Shown here piece by piece: positions 18,116 through 26,488 of a stretch of DNA of 64,000 nt (positions are counted from its first letter, which is position 1; every line of letters begins with the position of its first letter). The notes beneath the pieces were generated by a model. The model had not been told where the DNA came from. It ran no database searches and worked only from the letters and a program-made list of their open reading frames with translations. A program made the position numbers and the translations under genes. The DNA is from Parahoeflea alexandrii (GTDB taxonomy: Bacteria > Pseudomonadota > Alphaproteobacteria > Rhizobiales > Rhizobiaceae): assembly GCF_024105735.1 (NCBI RefSeq), contig NZ_JAAAML010000001.1:496001-560000 (forward strand). The letters are read 5' to 3'.

Positions 18116-18952
18116 GTGACTGATTACCCAATTACGGACTACGACGATGCCTATGCGAATGGAGCCCATATCCCCGGTGCAGCTGATTTTCCACCTCGTT
18201 GGACGGCGATGGCGGAGAGCTTTCGGGACGAATTGAAAAATGCGGGGAGGGCGCGACTGGATCTCGCCTACGGGCCGGCTTCGCGCAATCGTTTCGACCT
18301 GTTTCTGCCTGAAGGCACGCCCAAGGGCCTGGCGGTGTTTGTCCATGGCGGCTACTGGAAAGCGTTTGACAAGTCGGTCTGGTCGCATCTGGCCTCGGGG
18401 CCGCTGGCGCATGGGTATGCGGTGGCGATGCCGAGCTATACGCTCTGCCCGGACAACAGCATTTCCGGGATTGCCAGGGAAATTGCCGCGGCCATCGGTG
18501 CAGCGGCACAGGAGGTGACCGGCCCGATCCGGCTTACCGGCCATTCCGCCGGCGGCCAGCTTGTGACCCGGATGATCAGCGGAACCCCCTTGCTGCCAGC
18601 GGAAGTCCTCAGCCGCATCGTTGGAGTCACCTCGATCTCCGGCGTTCACGATCTGCGTCCGCTGATGCGCACCGAGATGAACGACATCCTGAATACCGAT
18701 GCGGCCGAAGCACAAACGGAAAGCCCGGTGCTGCTCGCTCCGCTGGCGCCGATCCCGGTGATGGCCTGGGTGGGGGCCGACGAGCGGCCGGAATTCGTCC
18801 GGCAGAACCGGGCGCTTTACGAAATGTGGCGCGGGTTCGAGACCCCGATGCAGATCTGCGAAGAAGCCGGCAAGCACCATTTCGACGTGATTGACGGGCT
18901 CTCCGATCCGGAGCATCCGCTCTGCCGTGCCTTTCTCGGACTGGAGGGCTGA
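18116..18952 (+). CDS. Alpha/beta hydrolase, arylformamidase-like
   Basis: A 278-residue alpha/beta hydrolase. The oxyanion-hole HGGYWKAF and nucleophile elbow GHSAGGQL are clear, and a late EAGKHHFDVID supplies the histidine, as in kynurenine formamidase (BD-FAE) enzymes. I start it at the GTG at 18116 because AAGGAG lies seven bases before it; an ATG at 18092 lacks a ribosome site. It is divergent from preT and shares its control region, so a link to pyrimidine or formamide/ureide metabolism is possible. No kynurenine pathway gene is nearby. Confidence 0.8.
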   Translation: MTDYPITDYDDAYANGAHIPGAADFPPRWTAMAESFRDELKNAGRARLDLAYGPASRNRFDLFLPEGTPKGLAVFVHGGYWKAFDKSVWSHLASGPLAHGYAVAMPSYTLCPDNSISGIAREIAAAIGAAAQEVTGPIRLTGHSAGGQLVTRMISGTPLLPAEVLSRIVGVTSISGVHDLRPLMRTEMNDILNTDAAEAQTESPVLLAPLAPIPVMAWVGADERPEFVRQNRALYEMWRGFETPMQICEEAGKHHFDVIDGLSDPEHPLCRAFLGLEG

Positions 18953-19085
18953 AAGCATGGAAAGTCGGGGGAGGGAGCGCAATTAAGCCTTTGTTCACGG
19001 CAACACCCTAATTTTGTTGCAAGAGCTTAGCCATGGCGGCCATCAGGGCAGCCACATTTTCCGATCAAAAAATCCGGAAACAGCG

Positions 19086-21356
19086 ATGACGCACCTCAGG
19101 GCCATGACGGGCCTCCTTGCTTTGCTGGCGGTCCCCGCCATTCCCGCACATGCTGCAGCCGATGAAATGCTGCCTGATCCGGCCTTTGGCCAATCGACGC
19201 TTGCCGGCGAATGGTGGGCCACTCCGAACATCAAGGCCGAGTACCGGCCCGGTTCGCTGTGCGGTCAGGTGGCCGGCGGGGCAGCCCAGCCCTGGGATGC
19301 GATCCTCGGGTTCAACGGGCTCAGCCTGACAAAGGGCGAGCGGTACCGTCTGTCGATCACGGTGTCGGGCGATCCGGGCGGGCCGATGCGCGCGCTGGCG
19401 CAGAAGGCCGAGGAACCGTGGACCGCGGAAGGCGAGATCACGCGCAGCGTGCGCGTTGGCCAGCAGACGCTGAGCGAAGACTTCACCGCTGCCGAGAGCC
19501 ATGCAAGCGCCCAGCTGGTCTTTCAGCTCGGTGGGTCGGATACGCCGTGGCGGTTCTGTCTGCACGTGGCCTCGCTGCAGTCCGGCCAGGAGCCGGAGGC
19601 CGACACAGCTTCGGGCGCGCTGTCTGCGATCCGCGTCAACCAGTTCGCCTATTTCCCTGACGGCCCCAAGCACGCCACCCTGGTGCGCAAGGACAAGGCG
19701 CGGGTCGAATGGCGCATGACTGCCGCCTCTGGCGAGACCGTCGCATCCGGGTTCAGCAGGCCCGAAGGCCGCAATCCCTCCTCGGGCCTTGATGTGCACA
19801 TCATCGATTTCAGCGGCATGAGGACCCCTGGCGACGGCTACCGGCTGGTGGTCGGTGACGACGTCAGCCCGCCGTTCTCGGTTTCGGATACGGCCTATGG
19901 CCAGCTGCGCCGCGATGCGCTCGGCTATTTCTACAAGGTGCGCAGCGGCATCGAAATCCGCGAGGAACTGGCCGGGCAGGGCTATGGCCGTCCGGCGGGG
20001 CACCTGGGCAAGGCGCCCAACCGGGGCGACACGTCGGTCGGTTGCGTCGACACCCGCACGGCGCGCAAGGTCTACGGCGAGGCGTGGAGCTGCGGCTACA
20101 AGCTCAATGTCGCCGGCGGCTGGTATGACGCAGGCGACTTCGGCAAATATGTGGTCAATGGCGGCATTGCCGCAGCGCAGCTGCTCGGGACCTATGAGCG
20201 GGCGCTTCATCACAGCCGTGCCTCGTCCCCGGCGCTTGCGGACGGGCTGGCCCTCATACCCGAAGCGGGAAACGGTGTTCCGGACATCCTCGATGAGGTG
20301 CGCTGGGAGCTTGATTTCCTGCTGTCGATGACGGTTCCCGAGGGCGAGCCTCAGGCGGGCATGGCGCATCACAAGGTGCACGGCAACCGCTGGACGGTGG
20401 GGCCGGTCCTGCCGCACCGCGACCGCGAGCTCCGGGTGTTGCACCGGCCATCGACAGCCGCCACTCTCAACCTGGCGGCCGCTGCGGCACAAGGGGCGCG
20501 GCTGTTTGCCGGATTTGATCGCCCATACGCGGAAACACTGCTTGCCGCCGCGGTTCGCGCCTACCGCGCCGCGGAAGCAAATCCGGCGTTGTATGCGCCC
20601 TACACCGACGGCAGCTTTGGTGGTGGCGATTACCAGGATGACGATGTCTCCGACGAATTCTACTGGGCCGCCGTGGAGCTGTACCTGAGCACCGGCGATC
20701 CGGTCTGGCTCGAGCGCGCCAAGGCGTCGCCCCACTGGTCGGGGCCGCTGTTCCAGGAGCACGGCTTCGACTGGCGTTCGGTGGCCGCTCTTGCGCGCCT
20801 GCAGCTTGCGTCGGTGCCCTCCGCGCTGCCGAAGCGGGATCTCAAGGCGGTCCAGGTTTCCGTCCGGGACGCGGCGGAAGCCTACATGAGGGACCAGCGC
20901 AAGGAAGCCTTCGGCTTTATGTACGCTCCCGAGCGATTTGGCTGGGGCTCGAACCAGTCGGTGATCCAGAACATGATTGTTGTCGCCACGGCCTATGACA
21001 TCACCGGCGACCGGCGCTACCTGCAGGCGGTGCGCGAAAGCATGGATTACATTCTCGGGCGCAACGCGCTGGGGATTTCCTACGTGACCGGCTACGGCAC
21101 GCTCTATGCCCAGCGGCAGTATTCCAACATGTTTGCCGCCTCCGTCGATCCATCCTACCCGGCTGTTCCGAAGGGAGCGCTGGCGGGCGGACCCAACAGC
21201 GGGCTCGCCGATGACTATGCCATCCGCAAACTCTCCGGATGTGCGCCACAGGCCTGCTATGTCGATGATTCACGGTCGTTTTCAACCAACGAAATCGCCA
21301 TCAACTGGAATGCGCCGCTGGCCTGGATCGCATCCTTTCTGGCCGATGCACCATGA
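19086..21356 (+). CDS. Secreted glycoside hydrolase family 9 glucanase
   Basis: A 756-residue secreted enzyme. A signal peptide (MTGLLALLAVPAIPAHAAA) is followed by a beta-sandwich region of about 150 residues that looks like a CBM4/9-type carbohydrate module, then an Ig-like CelD_N domain (AIRVNQFAYFPDGPKHATLV) and the GH9 catalytic domain. The catalytic base motif GGWYDAGDFGKYVVNGG is near residue 345, and the acid is the glutamate of TNEIAINWNAP near 735. GH9 enzymes cut beta-1,4-glucans such as cellulose. It stands alone, without cellulose synthase genes nearby, so its substrate could be a plant, algal or self-made glucan. Confidence 0.9.
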   Translation: MTHLRAMTGLLALLAVPAIPAHAAADEMLPDPAFGQSTLAGEWWATPNIKAEYRPGSLCGQVAGGAAQPWDAILGFNGLSLTKGERYRLSITVSGDPGGPMRALAQKAEEPWTAEGEITRSVRVGQQTLSEDFTAAESHASAQLVFQLGGSDTPWRFCLHVASLQSGQEPEADTASGALSAIRVNQFAYFPDGPKHATLVRKDKARVEWRMTAASGETVASGFSRPEGRNPSSGLDVHIIDFSGMRTPGDGYRLVVGDDVSPPFSVSDTAYGQLRRDALGYFYKVRSGIEIREELAGQGYGRPAGHLGKAPNRGDTSVGCVDTRTARKVYGEAWSCGYKLNVAGGWYDAGDFGKYVVNGGIAAAQLLGTYERALHHSRASSPALADGLALIPEAGNGVPDILDEVRWELDFLLSMTVPEGEPQAGMAHHKVHGNRWTVGPVLPHRDRELRVLHRPSTAATLNLAAAAAQGARLFAGFDRPYAETLLAAAVRAYRAAEANPALYAPYTDGSFGGGDYQDDDVSDEFYWAAVELYLSTGDPVWLERAKASPHWSGPLFQEHGFDWRSVAALARLQLASVPSALPKRDLKAVQVSVRDAAEAYMRDQRKEAFGFMYAPERFGWGSNQSVIQNMIVVATAYDITGDRRYLQAVRESMDYILGRNALGISYVTGYGTLYAQRQYSNMFAASVDPSYPAVPKGALAGGPNSGLADDYAIRKLSGCAPQACYVDDSRSFSTNEIAINWNAPLAWIASFLADAP

Positions 21357-21446
21357 GCTTTGCAGTTTCGACAGAAATGAAGGCAACCGCATCTTAACGC
21401 GGCCTTGCTAGCCTGGTGGCGACAGCAGGCCGGGACCTGGGGACCC

Positions 21447-22586
21447 ATGACCAAGATTGCACTTGTCGGCGCCGGCTTCGTCGCTGACTACTACATGACG
21501 ACGCTTGCCAACCATCCCGAGCTCGGCCTTGCCGGGGTCTGGGATCACGATGCGCCGCGGCTTGCCGAATTCTGCCGTTTTCACGATGTCAGGGCTTACG
21601 GTTCGCTGGACGAATGCCTGCGCGATGGCGAGACTGCGATCATCGTCAATCTGACCACACCCGAAAGCCATTTCGCGCTGAACTGCGCGGCGCTGAATGC
21701 GGGCAAGCATGTCTATTGCGAAAAACCGCTGGGCATGACGTTCGAGGAAGCCCGCGAAGTTATCGAGCTTGCCGAGCGCCTGGGGTTGACGGTCTGCGGC
21801 GCTCCGGCCAACGGGCTTTCCGATGCACAGCAGCTTGTCGCGGGCCTGATTGCCGACGGGCGCATCGGTCAGCCACGGCTGGCCTATGCGGAGATGGAAG
21901 ACGGGCCGGTGTTCAAGGACAACTGGACGGAGTGGCGCTCGCTGTCTGGGGCAAAATGGCCGGGTCTGCACGAGTTCGAAGTCGGCTGCACGCTCGAACA
22001 CGCGGGCTATGGCCTGTCCTGGCTGGTGTCGCTGTTCGGCGCCGTCGAGGAAGGCCAGGCCTTCTCGGCATTGACATTCCCGGACAAGGGGCCGGGAGCC
22101 GCGGGCATCGCGATGGCCCCGGATTTCGCCGTTGGGTGCCTGTCGTTTCGCTCCGGCGTGACCGCGCGCCTGACCTGCGGCCTTGCGGCACCGCGCGACC
22201 GGTCGCTGACCATTGTCGGCGAGCAGGGGACCATCGTGGTCCGGGACCTGTGGGATGACCGCTCGCCGGTGCATCTCAGCCGCTTTGACGAAAAACGGCC
22301 ACTGCTGCAAAGGCTTGCGGGCAGGTTCGAACGCAAACGCGGACGGGTGTTGCCGTTGCGGCTGACCCATGGGCGCCCTGTTGCCTATCCGGCTCCGGCA
22401 AGGGCGGGCAAGCTTGCCTCGTTTCCCTCGCAGATCGATTTTGCCCGGGGCATTGCCGCCATGGCGGCGGATCTTGCGAACGGGCAGGTGCCGTTCTTTT
22501 CAGGCCGACGAGCCCTGCACCTGACGGAACTGGCGCTGACACTGAACGAAGGTGCGGGTCACTTCAGGCCGCGCTCCGATTTCTAG
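21447..22586 (+). CDS. Gfo/Idh/MocA family oxidoreductase
   Basis: A 379-residue NAD(P)-dependent sugar oxidoreductase. The Rossmann motif ALVGAGFVADYY starts at residue 5, and the family signature CEKPLGMTFEEA is near residue 93. The middle domain has GLHEFEVGCTLEHAGYGLSW where the catalytic histidine region is expected. The ATG at 21447 has a GGGGAC box before it. It follows the GH9 gene in the same direction after about 90 bases and converges with a second member of the same family. The sugar substrate is unknown. Confidence 0.85.
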   Translation: MTKIALVGAGFVADYYMTTLANHPELGLAGVWDHDAPRLAEFCRFHDVRAYGSLDECLRDGETAIIVNLTTPESHFALNCAALNAGKHVYCEKPLGMTFEEAREVIELAERLGLTVCGAPANGLSDAQQLVAGLIADGRIGQPRLAYAEMEDGPVFKDNWTEWRSLSGAKWPGLHEFEVGCTLEHAGYGLSWLVSLFGAVEEGQAFSALTFPDKGPGAAGIAMAPDFAVGCLSFRSGVTARLTCGLAAPRDRSLTIVGEQGTIVVRDLWDDRSPVHLSRFDEKRPLLQRLAGRFERKRGRVLPLRLTHGRPVAYPAPARAGKLASFPSQIDFARGIAAMAADLANGQVPFFSGRRALHLTELALTLNEGAGHFRPRSDF

Positions 22587-22597
22587 CGGCCTTGAAA

Positions 22598-23668
22598 TCA
22601 GGCAGCGGTGTCTTGCGCCGCTGGGGGCTTGGCCAACACGGCGTCGATGACGCGCAGCGCGGCAATGGCGTCCTCGAGGCGGTTGTCGGGTTCCTCGCCG
22701 AGGCCCTGGCGGATGGCGCTGGACGCGGCTTCGATTTCGAACTGCAGACCTGAGCCTTGAAAGCCGTGAACATGCCGCTCCACGCCCGGCAGCGGCAAGC
22801 GGGTGAAGATTTTGCGGCGCAGCTTTTCAGGCAAGCTGTTGCCGCCGGGTTCAAGCAGATCAGCGAGACGGCGCGAGGGGTAGACCGTAAAGCGTTCTGC
22901 CTTGATGAAGGGAGCGGCGATCACCACCACGCCCTTGTCGCCCTCGATGAGGAGCCGGTTCGAGCCCTGTCGGTTAAAACCGCAGCGGATCTCGGCTGTA
23001 ACGCCTGAAAAACGCATGTGCAGGGTTGAAGCGATGTCGACACCCGAAGGTGCAGCCCGCCACGAGGATTCGACGCTGAGGGGGTCGCCGAGAAGATACC
23101 GTGCCAGTGAGATCGCGTAGATCCCCAGGTCGTGAAGCGCGCCGCCGCCCTGGGACTTGTCGAAGAAGCGGCTTTCGGGATCGTAGTCGTGCTTCCAGGC
23201 CAGATCCGCTTCGAGCTTGCGGATGGTGCCGATCCGGCCATCGCGCAAGGCTCTGCGCAGATTGGTGGTGGCTGGAAGGTAGCGGCTCCACAAGGCCTCC
23301 ATGACGAAGCTTCCGGCAGCCCGGGCCGCCTTCTCGATCTCCAGGGCTTCGCCGAGGCTGGCGGTCAGGGGTTTTTCGACCAGGACCGGGATGCCCGCCG
23401 CAATGCATTCGAGCGTCTGGGCGAGATGGACCGCGTTCGGGGTGGCGATGTAGACCGCATCGATTTCGCCCGAACTGATCATCGATTGCAGGGAGCCGAA
23501 TGAAGCCACGCCGGAATGACGAACGGCGAATTGCCGTGCCTTCGCCAGATCGCGCGAGCAGACGGCGGACAAGGTTGCCCCCCTGGCAAAGCCGATGTCG
23601 GAGGCGAATTGCGTGGCAATTGTTCCGGTGCCGGCAATGCCCCAGCGGATGGTCGTGTTCTCGGTCAT
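22598..23668 (-). CDS. Gfo/Idh/MocA family oxidoreductase, trans-dihydrodiol dehydrogenase-like
   Basis: A 356-residue oxidoreductase. GIAGTGTIATQFASDIG forms the nucleotide fold, VEKPLTASLGEALE is the family signature near residue 98, and the WSRYLPATTNLRRAL and GGGALHDLGIYAISLARYLL segments are typical of the subgroup that contains xylose and dihydrodiol dehydrogenases. It is convergent with the other Gfo/Idh/MocA gene, only 11 bases apart, but the two proteins differ too much in sequence to be a recent duplication. Substrate unknown. Confidence 0.85.
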   Translation of the reverse strand: MTENTTIRWGIAGTGTIATQFASDIGFARGATLSAVCSRDLAKARQFAVRHSGVASFGSLQSMISSGEIDAVYIATPNAVHLAQTLECIAAGIPVLVEKPLTASLGEALEIEKAARAAGSFVMEALWSRYLPATTNLRRALRDGRIGTIRKLEADLAWKHDYDPESRFFDKSQGGGALHDLGIYAISLARYLLGDPLSVESSWRAAPSGVDIASTLHMRFSGVTAEIRCGFNRQGSNRLLIEGDKGVVVIAAPFIKAERFTVYPSRRLADLLEPGGNSLPEKLRRKIFTRLPLPGVERHVHGFQGSGLQFEIEAASSAIRQGLGEEPDNRLEDAIAALRVIDAVLAKPPAAQDTAA

Positions 23669-23714
23669 GCCCGCTTATAGGCCAAGGCTGGTGAAAACCG
23701 GGTAAAGGCCGGAT

Positions 23715-23734
23715 CCGACTGGCGATGCAGTCGG
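23715..23734. other. Short hairpin between SDR and Gfo/Idh/MocA genes
   Basis: CCGACTG (23715-23721) pairs exactly with CAGTCGG (23728-23734) around a six-base loop. It lies 14 bases past the SDR stop on the minus strand. There is no T-run, so its use as a terminator is doubtful. Confidence 0.35.
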
Positions 23735-23747
23735 CCAAACCCGGCGA

Positions 23748-24452
23748 TCACCAGGGCAGCGGATCGCCCCGGTAATCGAAGAAACCGCCGGTGTCGGCAG
23801 CCGTCAGGCGATCGAGGACGCTCAGAAGGCGGGCGGCAGCGTCTGCCGGTTGCTGCACGCTCAGCCCGGACTTGGCGAAATCGGACGACAATCCGGTATC
23901 GACCGTGCCGGGATGCAGCGCCACGCAGACGGCTTCGGGTCTGCGCCGCGCCAGCTCGATCGCGGCGGTGTGGACCAGCTGGTTGAGTGCCGCCTTGGAG
24001 GCGCGGTAGCTGTACCAGCCGCCGAGCTGGTTGTCGCCGATCGAGCCGACCTTGGCGGAAAGGCTTGCAAACACCGATTTTCCCTGCCTGGGCAGCAGCG
24101 GCAGGAAGTGCTTCATCAGCAGCGCCGGCCCAATTGTGTTGACCGCGAAGGCATGCGCCAGATGATCGGGCGTGACGGCGCTCAGCGCCTTTTCCGGAGA
24201 CAGCCCGTCATCATGCAGGAAACCGGTGGCGTCGAACACCAGCCGAAGTTCGGATTGCCTTGCCTTGATGGTGTTCGCCGCCTGGAGGATGCTCTGCTCA
24301 TCAAGCAGATCAAGTCCGGGCTCGGACCTGCGGGAAAAGCCAACCACTTCGGTAAAGGCGCCGCTGTGGCGCAGGGCGTCGGCAACCGCAGCACCGATAC
24401 CTCCGGTGCTGCCAATGACCACAGCCAGACCATCGCTTTTCAAACTGTCCAA
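23748..24452 (-). CDS. Short-chain dehydrogenase, CsgA-like
   Basis: A 234-residue SDR of the short C-factor-like group. The cofactor motif is GSTGGIG near residue 14; the NTIGPALLMKHFLPLLP, ASLSAKVGSIGDN and YSYRASKAALNQL segments give the catalytic Ser and the Tyr-x-x-x-Lys pair. HPGTVDTGLSSDF is typical of this subgroup, whose reactions are mostly unknown. It is 36 bases downstream of the nucleoside hydrolase gene stop on the same strand and may share its transcript. Confidence 0.83.
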   Translation of the reverse strand: MDSLKSDGLAVVIGSTGGIGAAVADALRHSGAFTEVVGFSRRSEPGLDLLDEQSILQAANTIKARQSELRLVFDATGFLHDDGLSPEKALSAVTPDHLAHAFAVNTIGPALLMKHFLPLLPRQGKSVFASLSAKVGSIGDNQLGGWYSYRASKAALNQLVHTAAIELARRRPEAVCVALHPGTVDTGLSSDFAKSGLSVQQPADAAARLLSVLDRLTAADTGGFFDYRGDPLPW

Positions 24453-24488
24453 ATCGCTGCTCCTCTGGCGCAGCCGACCGGAACGGAT

Positions 24489-25442
24489 TCAGCCGGCGTG
24501 GCGCGTCATCACCATCATGTAGTCGGCCATGAACATTTCCGGGTCCGTGTCGACCATCACCATATGGTTCGGTCGTCCGTCAAAGCAACGGGCGCGGCTT
24601 TGGGTGCCGGCGGGCTGGAACAGGGTCTGGCCAATGGCGGGGCCTTCGGTGATGACGGCGAGCGCGCCCTTTTGCAGCCGGAAGGCGCCGGGAACCGTCA
24701 GCCAGGACAGGGCCATGACATCATGCGGCACACAGCCGCCGATACCCAGGTGCGACCGGTAGAACCGCGCATAGAATTCGGCCATGGCTGCGAGCGGTTT
24801 TCCCAGTGTCGGGTTTTCCCTTGCCAGGGCCTGCATGAAATCGGGCGTGAACACCACCGGCATGGTGCAGTCAAGCGGGGCAAGGACCAGCGGCCAGGAT
24901 GCCGCCAGAACGGCATCGGCCGCGTCCGGGTCATTCCAGAAGTTGGCTTCGGCCATGGGCGTGACATTGCCCTTGCGATGCACGGCACCACCCATCACGA
25001 TAACGGACTTGACGCGCGATACTACGCCCGGATCACGCTCGAGCAGCCGGGCGAGGTTGGTCAGGGGTCCGACGGCGCAGATCGAGATCTCGCCCGGATG
25101 TCGTTTGGTTGCCTCTATGATGTAATCGACGGCATCAAGGGCATGCTTGCTGCGGCTGGAGGCCGGGATCTCAACCTCGCCAAAGCCGTTGCGGCCGTGC
25201 ACCAGATAGCTTGGTTCATTGGCAGGCATGGTAACCGGTGCGTGCTCCCCTTCCGCCACGTCGGCTGCAACACCCCAGTGGTCGAGCAGGGCCAGGGCGT
25301 TGCGGGTCGCCTCGTGGGTCCGGACATTGCCGAAAATGGTGGTCAGCGCCACAAGCTCAAGGTCGGGGTGGGCCACGGCGTAGGCAATCGCCATGGCATC
25401 GTCGATGCCTGGATCTGTATCGATTATGATCTTGTGCTTCAT
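24489..25442 (-). CDS. Inosine-uridine preferring nucleoside hydrolase
   Basis: A 317-residue nucleoside hydrolase that cleaves a nucleoside to base and ribose. The calcium-binding N-terminus DTDPGIDDAMAI is diagnostic, starting at residue 7, and VIMGGAVHRKGNVTP with AEANFWNDPDAAD and the late DVMALSW histidine/aspartate region complete the site. The ATG at 25442 starts this motif at the normal place; a longer frame to 25496 adds an unrelated head. Release of uracil would feed the pyrimidine breakdown genes of this window, an attractive but unproved link. Confidence 0.92.
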   Translation of the reverse strand: MKHKIIIDTDPGIDDAMAIAYAVAHPDLELVALTTIFGNVRTHEATRNALALLDHWGVAADVAEGEHAPVTMPANEPSYLVHGRNGFGEVEIPASSRSKHALDAVDYIIEATKRHPGEISICAVGPLTNLARLLERDPGVVSRVKSVIVMGGAVHRKGNVTPMAEANFWNDPDAADAVLAASWPLVLAPLDCTMPVVFTPDFMQALARENPTLGKPLAAMAEFYARFYRSHLGIGGCVPHDVMALSWLTVPGAFRLQKGALAVITEGPAIGQTLFQPAGTQSRARCFDGRPNHMVMVDTDPEMFMADYMMVMTRHAG

Positions 25443-25564
25443 GGAAAGTCCTTCTCGCATGCGCCTTCCATTGGCATGGTGTGCGCGCCGCGACAAGTGT
25501 GGTCGTCTGCAAGGTAAGGCCGGTGCAAGATTGGGTGGTCATTTTCGCCAGCGACCGGCGGCAT

Positions 25565-25581
25565 GGCAGGGATTCCCTGCC
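25565..25581. repeat. 17-base palindrome
   Basis: GGCAGGGA (25565-25572) and TCCCTGCC (25574-25581) are exact reverse complements around a single T. A spacer of one base is too tight for an RNA hairpin loop, so a dimeric protein-binding site is more likely. It lies 123 bases upstream of the nucleoside hydrolase start. Confidence 0.5.
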
Positions 25582-25588
25582 GTCGCTT

Positions 25589-25621
25589 GACGGGCGTTAT
25601 TCTCGCCGGATAACGCCCGTC
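25589..25621. repeat. 12-base-pair perfect inverted repeat
   Basis: GACGGGCGTTAT (25589-25600) and ATAACGCCCGTC (25610-25621) are exact reverse complements with a nine-base loop. No T-run follows on either strand. It starts eight bases after the 17-base palindrome, in a region between divergent promoters. Confidence 0.55.
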
Positions 25622-25805
25622 TATCTGTCGGTCCGGATGCGTTGTCCCCATGAGCGGTCGCGTGTCTGCCGGGTTGCCCGCGATTTCACAGCTGCGGATC
25701 ACGAAGCCGGCCATGTTTGTCTTTTCATGAATCTCTAATAAAAAAATTAGTGCTTAACCATGTTTTAAAGGAGTTGGTCCAGAAGTTGTACAAAAGGAGA
25801 CAATC

Positions 25806-26411
25806 ATGGGCTTTTCGAGAAGTATACTTGCCGCAGCCGCCATTTGTGCGCTGATCTCGCCCGCATCCGCGGAACCCGCCAAACCAGATATAAACAGCCT
25901 CATTACCGCTTCAGTGGTGGACGAGATGCGCAGCTGGATCGAGACGGATATCGTGCGAATTTCGATCGGTGCGCAGAATGAGCGTCTCAAGAAGCTTCCG
26001 CAGGACCAGATTGACGCTCTTGATACCCAATGGCGCGAAGAGCGCGAGAGCGATGACAAGCCGCTGATCGCCGCCACGCTTTCCAATCCACTGTCGGTGT
26101 ACCTCACCCGGCTGCAGGGACAATCGCTTGGTTTGTATGCCGAAATCTTCGTCATGGACCACAACGGCCTGAATGTCGGTCAGAGCTCGATCACGGGTGA
26201 CTTCTGGCAGGGTGACGAGGCCAAGTTCCAGAAAACCTATGACGTGTCCAGTGATGCGTTGTTCATCGATGAACCTGAGTGGGATGACGAGAACAAGATC
26301 TGGCGCGGCCAGGTCAGCTTCACCATCACCGACAACGGCGAATCCATCGGGGCCGTGACAATGGAAGTCAATTTGACAGAACTCCAGCGGCGTGTCGCCG
26401 CCGGCGCGTGA
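25806..26411 (+). CDS. Periplasmic Cache/PAS-like sensor protein
   Basis: A 201-residue secreted protein with signal peptide MGFSRSILAAAAICALISPASA and cleavage after about residue 22. The rest has no second membrane segment. An N-terminal helix (SLITASVVDEMRSWIETDIV) leads into a small alpha/beta domain with AEIFVMDHNGLNVGQSSITG, WRGQVSFTITDNGESIGAVT and EVNLTEL, the pattern of a single Cache (dCache/PAS-like) ligand fold. AAAGGAG precedes the ATG. It lies 77 bases upstream of a chemoreceptor gene in the same direction. It probably binds a small ligand and passes the signal to that receptor. Confidence 0.75.
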   Translation: MGFSRSILAAAAICALISPASAEPAKPDINSLITASVVDEMRSWIETDIVRISIGAQNERLKKLPQDQIDALDTQWREERESDDKPLIAATLSNPLSVYLTRLQGQSLGLYAEIFVMDHNGLNVGQSSITGDFWQGDEAKFQKTYDVSSDALFIDEPEWDDENKIWRGQVSFTITDNGESIGAVTMEVNLTELQRRVAAGA

Positions 26412-26488
26412 TCAAGCACGGGTACGAAGCGTCATCGCCTTCCTGACACTTCAAGCCGCGCCACCTCAGACCCAACAGGACGTTTAAC

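Larger units (their letters stand above)
25443..25805. other. Intergenic region of 363 bases with inverted repeats
   Basis: No credible gene is seen between the nucleoside hydrolase start and the Cache-like gene. The region must hold two divergent promoters. It contains the two exact inverted repeats described separately (25565-25581 and 25589-25621) and an AT-rich stretch from 25730 to 25790 that ends in the AAAGGAG ribosome site of the next gene. Confidence 0.6.

Noticed and set aside
9208-18952. Rut (ring-opening) pyrimidine pathway
   Set aside because: The TetR regulator is RutR-like and an alpha/beta hydrolase is present, but no RutA, RutB or RutF genes are seen; the enzymes here are those of the reductive route.
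21447-23668. Recent duplication of two Gfo/Idh/MocA genes
   Set aside because: They share the family motifs only; the rest of the two sequences differs clearly and they are convergent.
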